From Gemmataceae bacterium (GTDB lineage Bacteria; Planctomycetota; Planctomycetia; Gemmatales; Gemmataceae), in assembly GCA_022842245.1 (NCBI GenBank), contig JALHPZ010000020.1:1-64000 (forward strand): a stretch of 64,000 nucleotides of DNA, read 5' to 3'. This document shows positions 17,075-26,200 of the stretch, piece after piece; position 1 is the first letter of the stretch; each line of letters opens with the position of its first letter. The translations under genes were made by a program, and so were the position numbers. The notes under the pieces are model-generated. The model searched no databases. It saw only the letters and a program-made list of their open reading frames with translations, and was not told where the DNA came from.

Positions 17075-18442
17075 ATGGAGACGTATCGTCAATCGGAGGT
17101 TCCACCCGAATCGCAGCGACGCTTCCTTTGTTTGCGCACATTCTCCCTCGCTGCGTCGGCAACGGTAGCCGCGATGTTGCTACTCTCGGCACATGCACAC
17201 ATTCTAAACTCGTACCAGCTATTGAACAGCATCCTCGAGTATCGACTCTTCCCCACGCGGTTGGCCGTGGTGGTTGCCGCGGTACTTCCATATCTACAAC
17301 TCACGCTTGGAGTTGCCTTGCTGTTCGTACCGCGCATTCGACGACACGCGATCGCCATTTGCGTACCTCTATTTACGATTTTCTTAGTCGTCCAATTCTC
17401 GGCCCTTTTTCGGGGCCTCGACATTTCTTGCGGTTGCTTTGGTTCGAACGGAGAGAAAATTGGTGGTAAGTCGATCGGAACAGCGGGAACTGGACTGGCG
17501 CTATCGATTCTAGGATACATGGGAATACCAAGTTCGACACGCCCATCATTGGTTTTAGCGAAACGGTCTGGATTTACGATGGTCGAATTGATTGTAGCGA
17601 TGGCCATCGTTTCGCTGTTGGTAGGTCTGGTCCTGTCTGCCGTTCAAAACGTGCGGGCTGCCGCGGCACGAACCAACTGTCAAAACCGTCTCAGGCAGAT
17701 CGGTTTGGCGCTTCATCAATACCATGGGTCAAACGGCCTTCTGCCACCTGGATTGAGCCTTCGCCACGAGAACGGAAAATATCCCTACCTCGGCTGGACC
17801 GCACGGATATTGCCGTATCTCGAAAAGCAATCCGTGTGTGATGAAATTCAGACAGCGTTTACAACGGATCCGAATCCTCTCGTTTTCCACGGCCACGCAC
17901 CGCACGCAAAGCTGTTGGCTACCCCTATCGTTAACTTCGCCTTCCCAACTGATCCAAGGACTCCAGGGCCGGGGTTAGTGGGCACGGTCTCAGCCGCATA
18001 CACATCTTACTTGGGTGTCGAGGGTACGAACCAATCTTTGCGCGATGGCTTGCTCTACAAAGATTCCTTGGTGAGTCTTTCCGATATTATCGACGGCACA
18101 AGTCAGACCTTGTGCGTCGGTGAGCGCCCCCCGTCGGCCGATCTTCGCCTCGGATGGTGGTATCGGGGTTGGGGGCAAGCGAAAGACGGCTCGGCCGAAA
18201 TGCTTCTCGGCGTGCGCGAGCGGAATGTTTCAAGGCCCGAGTGTGACACTACCGAATATCATTTTTCATCCGGTCGCATCGATCAGATTTGCGATGCGTT
18301 TCATTTCTGGTCTCTTCATTCCGGTGGGGCGAATTTCGCCTTTGCCGACGGTTCGGTGCGATTCCTCCGGTATTCCGCGAACGACGTGATGCCGGCATTG
18401 GGCACGCGCGCCGGCGGCGAGACGGTCGTCGTGCCGGAATGA
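17075..18442 (+). CDS. MauE/DoxX-like membrane domain fused to a DUF1559 pseudopilin
   Basis: 455 residues starting 2 bases after the previous stop. Residues about 20-150 form a four-helix membrane domain with RGLDISCGCFG at 113-123, the CxCFG signature of MauE-type redox-associated proteins that maintain disulfides. Then comes a complete prepilin signature: KRSG at 163-166 followed by FTMVELIVAMAIVSLLVGL (F167 would be +1 and E171 the conserved +5 Glu), AAAARTNCQNRLRQIGLALH, and the DUF1559 C-terminal motifs HSGGANFAFADGSVRFLR and GTRAGGE. A prepilin peptidase would split the protein between the two parts. An internal ATG at codon 149 with AGGA upstream could also start a separate pseudopilin. 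Low-G+C composition until the last 100 bases. Confidence 0.8.
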   Translation: METYRQSEVPPESQRRFLCLRTFSLAASATVAAMLLLSAHAHILNSYQLLNSILEYRLFPTRLAVVVAAVLPYLQLTLGVALLFVPRIRRHAIAICVPLFTIFLVVQFSALFRGLDISCGCFGSNGEKIGGKSIGTAGTGLALSILGYMGIPSSTRPSLVLAKRSGFTMVELIVAMAIVSLLVGLVLSAVQNVRAAAARTNCQNRLRQIGLALHQYHGSNGLLPPGLSLRHENGKYPYLGWTARILPYLEKQSVCDEIQTAFTTDPNPLVFHGHAPHAKLLATPIVNFAFPTDPRTPGPGLVGTVSAAYTSYLGVEGTNQSLRDGLLYKDSLVSLSDIIDGTSQTLCVGERPPSADLRLGWWYRGWGQAKDGSAEMLLGVRERNVSRPECDTTEYHFSSGRIDQICDAFHFWSLHSGGANFAFADGSVRFLRYSANDVMPALGTRAGGETVVVPE

Positions 18443-18526
18443 TAGTCGCTGCTCGCTTTTCCGAATTCCATCGGTTATCGTAATCTCTGCCTCCCGAACT
18501 CCCTTCTCCCTTATGGAGCCTCTTCC

Positions 18527-19093
18527 ATGTTTGCGCGCGTCCTCCTCATCGCCGTCGCGGCGCTCATCGTTCCCACGGCGTCGGCCGCCGACAAGAAACC
18601 CGCCTCCCTGCGCGACTTCCCGTTCTGGAGCGCGCCGAAGCAGCCGCACGCCCGCGCCTTCGTGCCGGGTTTGAACGCTGTCCTCGGCATCACGGCGGAT
18701 CAGGCGGAGAAGATCGAAGCCGCCTGCCGCGAGACGATCGACCAGCCCGAAGCGCGCGTCAAAGGGAGCGGCAGCAAGGCCGTCGAGAAGGCACACCAAC
18801 TCGTGGCCGAGATCCTCACGGCCGAGCAAAAGAAGAAGATCGAGACGATCAACGCCCTTTATGCAAAAGTGCTGGCGGCGACGGCGAAGGAGTTCCAAGG
18901 CGATTTCATCGACGCGAAGGGGAATGACGAGGAGACGAAGCGCATCCGCGAGCGGCAGGCAGAGGCGATCCGCGAGGGCTTCCAGGAGAAGCTCGCGACG
19001 GTGCTGTCGAAGGACGAGATGAAGGCGGTGAAGGCCGCCGCCGAACTGGAGGCCAAACGGGCGGCTGCGGCGAAGGACAAGCCGAAGAAGTGA
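18527..19093 (+). CDS. Exported helical protein, unknown
   Basis: 188 residues with signal peptide MFARVLLIAVAALIVPTASA. The mature part is strongly helical, rich in Lys, Glu and Ala, with a ITADQAEKIEAACRETID segment and a repeat-like AEILTAEQKKKIETINALYA and LATVLSKDEMKAVKAAAELE. This resembles the helical LTxEQ/xLSxEQ repeats of small periplasmic proteins in planctomycetes that look like CpxP/Spy-type adaptors, but I cannot place it in a named family. Composition returns to the high-G+C of the genome here, so the gene lies outside the island. Confidence 0.7.
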   Translation: MFARVLLIAVAALIVPTASAADKKPASLRDFPFWSAPKQPHARAFVPGLNAVLGITADQAEKIEAACRETIDQPEARVKGSGSKAVEKAHQLVAEILTAEQKKKIETINALYAKVLAATAKEFQGDFIDAKGNDEETKRIRERQAEAIREGFQEKLATVLSKDEMKAVKAAAELEAKRAAAAKDKPKK

Positions 19094-19130
19094 TCGGACG
19101 GGCGCACCGAGTATTAAGGCCGAAACTGAA

Positions 19131-19221
19131 TCGACGCAACTCTTTGTCTGCCAACGAGATAATTGGGTCCGCCAATTTGGAGTGGGTCCGCCGGGGGGTG
19201 GCGCGGGAGCGGCGGACCCAT
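19131..19221. repeat. Dispersed palindromic repeat, copy 1
   Basis: Contains GAATCGACGCAACTC and a palindromic block GGGTCCGCCGGGGGGTGGCG with matching GCGGCGGACCCA. The same arrangement occurs in reverse orientation at 36422-36515. It lies between convergent genes. Confidence 0.65.
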
Positions 19222-19249
19222 TTTCGACTCCCGTTGGAGGCTACAGGGT

Positions 19250-20062
19250 TCAGATGGTAACGGACGAGAAGCCGCCGTCGACGACGAGGTTTTGCCCGGT
19301 GACGAAGGAGGCCGCCTTCGGCGAGGCGAGCCAGACGGTGACGCCGGCGAGTTCGTGTGCTTGGCCGAAGCGGCCCATCGGCGTGTGGCCGATGATCGCC
19401 TGACCGCGTTCGGTGTAGGTGCCGTCCTCCTTCATCAGCATCCGCCGGTTCTGCTCGGCGGGGAAGAAGCCGGGCGTGATGGCGTTCACGCGCACGCCCT
19501 TCGTGGCCCATTCGCGCGCCAGCCACTGCGTCAGGTTCAGGACGGCGGCCTTCGAGGCGGAGTAAGCCACTACGCGCGACAGCGGCAGGATCGAGGCGAT
19601 CGACGCGATGTTGATGATGCTGCCTTTGCCCGCCTTCACCATCGTCTCGCCGAAGACCTGGCAGGGCAGCAGCGTGCCGCCGACGAGGTTGAGATCGAAG
19701 ACGGCGGCCCAGCCCTCCAGCGGCAGCTTGCAGAAGTCGCCGCCGGGCGGGATCGTGGCTTCGGGTTTGTTGCCGCCGGCGCCATTGACGAGCACCGTGA
19801 CGACGCCCCATTTCGCAAGGATGGCATCACGTGCCGCGGCGATCGAATCCTTGCTCATGGCGTCGGCGGCGACGAACATCGCCGTGCCGCCAGCGCCTTC
19901 GATGCGCCGGACAGCCTCCTGACCGCGCTCCGCGCTGCGGCCGATGACGGCGACCTTGGCGCCGGCCGCCGCGAGCGCGTCCGCCATCGCACCGCCTAGC
20001 ACGCCCGTGCCGCCGAATACCGCCGCCACTTCGCCGGAGAGGTTGAACAGATCGAACGCCAT
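19250..20062 (-). CDS. SDR family oxidoreductase, possibly D-mannonate oxidoreductase
   Basis: 270 residues of a classical short-chain dehydrogenase. Seen: NAD(P)-binding GGTGVLGGAMADALAAAG near residues 18-35, NGAGG in the middle strand, the catalytic triad region NIASIASILPLSRVVAYSASK (Ser, Tyr, Lys), and the C-terminal TGQNLVVDGGFSS. The second glycine motif and the insert NKPEATIPPGGDFCKLPLEG resemble the SDR-type fructuronate/mannonate reductases that act before mannonate dehydratase in hexuronate catabolism. A UxuA homologue is encoded at the end of this window (62077), which fits but does not prove the assignment. Any other SDR alcohol dehydrogenase is possible. Confidence 0.8.
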   Translation of the reverse strand: MAFDLFNLSGEVAAVFGGTGVLGGAMADALAAAGAKVAVIGRSAERGQEAVRRIEGAGGTAMFVAADAMSKDSIAAARDAILAKWGVVTVLVNGAGGNKPEATIPPGGDFCKLPLEGWAAVFDLNLVGGTLLPCQVFGETMVKAGKGSIINIASIASILPLSRVVAYSASKAAVLNLTQWLAREWATKGVRVNAITPGFFPAEQNRRMLMKEDGTYTERGQAIIGHTPMGRFGQAHELAGVTVWLASPKAASFVTGQNLVVDGGFSSVTI

Positions 20063-20171
20063 CGGTGGTGATTCCCAAGTATGCGCCGAACGATCGATGC
20101 GCGTCGGCGTGCGGCTATGTTAATCGCCCGAGCGGTCGAATCCAGACCATGGGGCGATGAACCGGGAAACG

Positions 20172-20201
20172 AAAAAGCCCGCAGACGCGAGTCCGCGGGC
20201 T
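20172..20201 (-). terminator. Rho-independent terminator of the giant TIG protein gene
   Basis: On the minus strand an 11-bp stem (AGCCCGCGGAC / GTCTGCGGGCT with one mismatch) with a TCGC loop is followed by TTTTT at 20176-20172. It lies 24 bases after the stop of the 7.9-kb gene. Confidence 0.8.
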
Positions 20202-20224
20202 ATGGGTGGATTCAATCCGTCGGC

Positions 20225-23200
20225 TCAGTGCGTACCGCCGACGAAGACGCCGCCGAGGAAGCTCGGATCGAACGCCTGGATTCGGTAGATGTCCTGGAGC
20301 GTGGCGAAATCGATGACGCGGACGAGCGGATTCTCGCCCGGCCCGGCCGAGACGACGTAGTCAAGACGGCCGTCGTTGTTGCCGTCGATCGAATCGACGC
20401 GAACGCCGCCGCGGAAGCCCGGGTCGAACGCGAAGAACGATTGGAGTGCGTTGGGCGTCGGGTTGAAGGTCGCCAGGGCGGCCTGGGAAAACGCCTTGAC
20501 CACGGGACCGCCGCCGACGCCGGTGCCGGTGAGGACCTCCGCCTTGCCGTCGCCGGTGAGATCGCCGACGGAGGCGAAAACGCCGCCGCGGAACGTGGAC
20601 TCGTAGGCGAAGAAGTTGGCGAGGACGACCTTCAGGTCCGCACCCGAAAAGACTTGGACCCGCGGACCGCCGCCGATGCCGGTGCCGGTGACGATATCGG
20701 CGCGGCCGTCACCATTGACATCGCCGGCCGCCACGAGAACGCCACCGCGGAACGTATCTTCGTAAGGGAAGAAGTTGGCGATGCTGTCGAAGCTTCCGCC
20801 GCGGAAGACCTGGACGCGGGGGCCGCCGCCGAAGCCGGTGCCGGTGACGATATCGTCCTTGCCGTCGCCATCGATGTCGCCGAGGGCGACGTAGACGCCG
20901 CCGGTGAAGGAATCTTCGTACGGTTGGAACTGCGAGATTTGCAGGCCCGTGGTGCCGTCGTAGACCTTCACGAGACCGGGCATGCCAACGCCAGGCGCGG
21001 TGACAACGTCGGCCTTGCCGTCGCCGGTGACGTCGCCGGTGGCCACGCGGACGCCGCCGGTGAAGCGCGGGTCGTAGGCGTTGAACTGATAGAGGAACGT
21101 ACCCAGTTGATCGTAGACTCCCACGGACGGCCCGCCTCCGGCGTCGGCGCCAATGGCGAGGATGCTCTGGCCGGGAACGATCGGCGGGGGCGGGGGTGGG
21201 GGCGGCGGCGGGGGCGGGGGCGGGGGCGGAACCGGTGGCACGGAGGTACCGGTTCCGGTGGCGAGGAAGTTCACGCCCGTCACCGTCTCGCCCATCGCGA
21301 TCGCTTGGGTGATGATCCCGTTGCTCGGCACGCTGAACTGGAAGTCCTTGCCGTTCGGAAGCGTCAGCCGCAGTTGGTAGGTTCCGATGGCCAACGGCGT
21401 CCCGGCCGGCGGTGAGCCGAACAGGTAGGTGCCCGTCGTATCGGTGGTGAACGTCTGGATCGGCGTGGTCGCGAAGGTTCCGTCGGGTTGCCGCAGGAAC
21501 AATCCGATCGAGGCGCCGGCGATGCCGGGTTCGCCGGCGTCGATGATACCGTCGGCGTCCTGATCGAAGACGACCGTACCACCGATCTTGCCAGTCGGGA
21601 TCGCGGCACCGGTACCGGTGACGAAGAAGTTCACGCCCGTGACGGTTTCCCCGGCCACGATGGTCGGGTTCAGGATGCCGTCGGCCGGCACCGAGAAGGT
21701 GAAGTCCTTGCCGGTGGGCAGCGTGATGCGGATCTGGTGCGTGCCGTTCGGCAGACCGAGACCGGCGAGGGTCGAGCTTTGATCGAAGGTGAAGGCCCCG
21801 CCATCATCGGTAATGAGGGTGACGTTTGCCTTGGCGGGCAGGCTGCCATCGACCTGGCGAAGGAAGAGTTCGACGGTGGCGCTGCCGACGCCGCCTTCGT
21901 TGCTGTCCTGCTTGCCGTTGCCATTCTTGTCGAAGATCACCTGCCCGCTGATCGCGCCGGTGGAGGCATCGACGCGGCGGAAGAAGCTGTACCGCGAGGT
22001 ACCGTCCGGGCCGTTGTTGACCGTCGGCCCGAATTCGCCTGGCGCGGTGAGGTCGGTCGCGGTGGCGACAACGACACCGGCCCCCGGATTCGCGACCTGA
22101 TCGGGCAGCGGCATGTTGTTCGGCAGGCGGAACTCGCCGGGTGCGAAGACGACGTTGCCGTCGGCGTCGGGCTGCTTGACTCCGACCGAGAACAGGATCG
22201 AACCGTTCCCCTGGAAGTCGGTGTTGATGATCTTCGAGCCGAGGAAGATCTCGCCGTAGCCGGCGACCGAAGTCTGGAGTGCGGTCGGGTCCTGATCGTT
22301 GAAGTTGGGGTTGTAGTAGTAGTCGATCCGGTAGGAGCGGAACGGCTTGGCGATAAGGGCGGTGTTGAACGACGAGCGGTCGAGGGACGACTGCACGACC
22401 TGCAACAGCGGGAAGTTTTGCAGGAGGTTTGGCCCGTAGAAGCGGCCACCGACCACATTGTTGAACGTGTTGATGGCGCCGTTGCCGTTCGGCGAGCCGG
22501 GGTTGAGGGCGAATGAGTTGAGGAAACCATCGTTCGGTCCACCGCGACCGTGGTTGCCTGGAACGGGCACATCGATGCGTTGGTAGCCAAAGCGGTACGT
22601 GCGCGAAATCAGGTCGGTGCCGCCCAGGGTTCGCGTGATGAAGTCGATGCCCGCGTTGCCGTTGGTCAGCTGGGCCGCGAGGTTGTCGACGAGTCCGCCG
22701 CCGATCCCTTGATTGATCTGGGCACCATTCTCGTAGATCGGCTGGGCGAGGATCCGGTTGTCCTGCGGGGCCCGCGGGGTCGGCAGGAACTCGAAGAGTT
22801 GCGGGATCGGCTGATCGCCGCGGGTGAAGTTCCCGCTACCATTTCCATCGGCGGCGACGGCCTTAATGGCGCCGGTAGGCCAGGAGAAGGTATCCGTTCC
22901 GTTATGGGTGCCGAGCGATCCGTCTCCGAAGCGGAAGACGCTGCCGGTCGGCAGTTCGACTTCGAGGTTGACGAGGGCACCGGTGCCGTCGGAGACGCGG
23001 CGAATGTTGTCCCGCGTGACGGTGATCGTGCCGGGGCCGACCGGGGTTTCGGTGGTGAAGACGACGGAATCGACGCTGATGAGCGAGAGCCGATCCTTCG
23101 ACCCCGGGGCCGGAGCCTGGAGGATGATCGTGCGGTTGTAAGTGCTCCCCTGGACGCCGGCGATGTTCGGAGTCTCGTTGGGAATGATCGTCGGCGTTCC

Positions 23201-26200
23201 GGTCCCGGCGATGCCAAGGCCGGATTCGTTGTTGAACGCCGTGACGGTGAGGAAGCCGACCTTGGCCGCCCCCGCCGGCGGATCGGGGATCTTGTTCAGA
23301 CCCGTCGGGATCTGGACTCGAATCGTCTTGCCGTTCCCTTCGACGACCGTGTTGAGGTTCGGGAAGTCGAAATTGACGAACGGCGGGGGCGCGGCGGCGT
23401 CGCGGTAGAACGGGGCATCGTCGGCTCCGAGGGATACGACGGCTTTGTTGTTATCGAAAGCGATGCCGCTGAATCGGATATTGCGGACGCCATAGAAGGT
23501 GCTCCCGGCGGCGGCGGTCAGCGTGATTTCGGTCCCGGGCAGCAATCCGCCGCCGTCCGGGGCGCTGAAGACGAGTGGTGGAGTGGCCGCGATGTCGATC
23601 CGTACGTCTTCTTGCGAATCGAGTGTGGACTGGAAGGTCTTGGAACCGAGCGTCGTGAACGTGGGCACCGACACGGTCACTTTAGCACCGGTGATGGCGT
23701 TCACACCCGTGAAGAGCCCACCCGTGTTCGGGATGTTCGTCGAGATTTCCTCGTCCGAAATCACAAAAAACTCACCATCGTCGGCGTCGAGGGTCAAACC
23801 GCCGATGCTGACCTGGCTGGCACCGGTGAAACCGCTGCCGAAGATGCTGATCGGCACGCCGCGAAGCAATCGGTCCTCATCGTTGGTCACGCCGACATCG
23901 GGGTCCTTCGCCTTGGATACGATCCGGTCGATGACGGGCTGGGCGTTCTGGATGACTTCGATGACGTCGCCATACCGGAATTCTTGACCGAGGATGTTCA
24001 CGGCCGTGCGGATGGTCGTATCGCCGTTCGAGCCGAAGTCGCTGACGGCTCCGACCGCTGCGGTGCCGAGCGTCTTGGTGCTGGCGTACACTTCCACGCT
24101 GTAAAGGCCCGGCGCGACCGTCGGGATCGTGAAGGACAGATCGCTTTCCCGGAGCTTCGCTTCGGTCGCTGCGCCGATGATGTTGCCTTGGGCGTCGATC
24201 GGGGTCATTTCGACGCGGAAGATACTGCCGAGTCCGCTTCCGTTCAGGAAGAACTGCGAACCGATGATGCCGATGTCCGGCGAGGTGACGGCCGGGCCGA
24301 CCCCTTGGATGTCGAAGAGTTGCGGCGGCGCAGCGGAGGTGATGCGGAAATCGTTCGGGCTGATTGCGAAGCCGCCGGGTGTGACGACCTTGATCGTTCC
24401 GGGACCGGCCGCATCGGGGACGACGGCATTCAGTTGCGAGTCGGACACGACAGTGAATTCGGCCGGGATGTCGTTGAAAAGTACCTGAGTCGTCCCGGCG
24501 AGCGCGGTGCCCTGGATGGTGATCTGCGCGTTGCGGACGGTGCCGGGCGAGCTAAAGGTGATTTGCGGAAAGGCCGAGGGCGTCACGTCGAACGTGGTGC
24601 CCATGGCGGCCGGCGAACCCGTCGGCTTGGTGACGACGATGGTGCCGTTCGAGGCCCCCGCGGGCATCGTGAAGGTGATGCGGGTATCGGCGACGATGTT
24701 CAACGAGCCGACAGCAACACCGCCGATGGTCACGCCGGTGGCGCCGGCGAACCCGGTGCCGGTGACGGTGACGAGCGTGCCGGGGGCCGGCAGGATTCCC
24801 GAGAGTGCCAGGCCGTTGGTGGCCACGCCGGCGGCGGTGACGACCGCAATCGTTCCGTCTTGCGCGAGATTCGGAATGCGGAATTGGATCTGGTTATCGC
24901 TGAGGACGGTGAACTCGGTTTGAGGGACACCGCCGACGACGACTTGCTGGGTGCCGGTGAAGCCACTCCCAGTCAGAGTGACGAAGGTGCCGATCGGTCC
25001 GCTGGTCGTGGAGATCTGGTTGAGAATCGGCCCTTGCGATGCGAGGACGGTGAACGGTGCCGAGGTCACGGTCTGGCGAGCACCGCCGGTGAGTCTTGAC
25101 GGTACCTGGATCTGGATGCCGCCGGTCTTGGCACCGGCGGGCACGACGGCGGTCACGAGCGTATCGCCGACGACGGTGAACGATGCGGCCGGAATGAAAC
25201 CGCCGGCCACGGCTGGGAAGAACACGTCCTGCGTGCCGAGCAAGCCGTTGCCTTGCAGTTGAACAACTGAACCGACGATGCCGGACACGGGGTTTGGCAG
25301 CGCGGCTTCGCTGATGTTGGGCACGCCGCTTGCCAGGATGGTTGCGGCGTTGCTCGCCTGCCCGCCGGGTGTGGTGACGAAGAACGGCCCGGTCGACGCG
25401 CCGACCGGTACGGTGATGCGGATCTGCGTGTTGCTGAGGACTTCGAACTGCGTGACGCGGACGCCGAAGCCGTCGCGAGGATCGCCGAAGAGAATCTTGC
25501 TCGTGCCAAGCAGCCCCGTGCCGGTGATGATGACCTGGCTGTTGCGGAAGACGCCGGAGATCGGATCGACGGTCGGGAAGGGGGACGGCGCGACGGTGAA
25601 CCCCTGCGGCGTGGCCGAACCACCCAGCGATTGCACGACGAGCTGATACGAGCCTTGCGACAACTGAGGAATGACGGCGGTGATCGTGTTGTTGTCGATG
25701 ACGCGGACGCGGGGCGAGGCGACTCCGCCCACCAGTACCTGCAGGGTCGATTGCAGGTTCGTGCCGGTGATCGTGATCGTCGAACCGACAACGGCGTTGC
25801 TCGTCGACAGGGAGGTCACCGAAGGCACGGCAGCGGGTAGGATCTGGAACGACTGCGGCGAGAGCGCGGTGCCACCGGCCGTGGTGACCTGGATTTGGCC
25901 GAGGACCGGGTTGGCGTTCGCCGGCACGCGCACGCGCACCTGGGTGGGGCTATCGATGATGAAGTCCGCCGTCGCGAAGCCCGACGAACCGTTCACCACG
26001 CCGAAGCGAACGAGGCTCATGCTGGTGAAGCCCGAACCAGAGAGGATAATCTCCTGGCCCGGTACGCCGCTGGTCGTCAGCAGGTTGTCGATCGATGGCG
26101 GCGGTTCGGTAACGACGACGAAATCGCGCACCGTGACGTCCGAACCCGCGGGGTTCTGGATCGTGATCGGGCCGGTCGTGGCATCCAACGGCACGAAAGC

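Noticed and set aside
14043..18442. Prophage or integrative element
   Set aside because: No integrase, phage gene, tRNA or attachment repeat is visible at the edges; only composition and the C-tract mark the borders.
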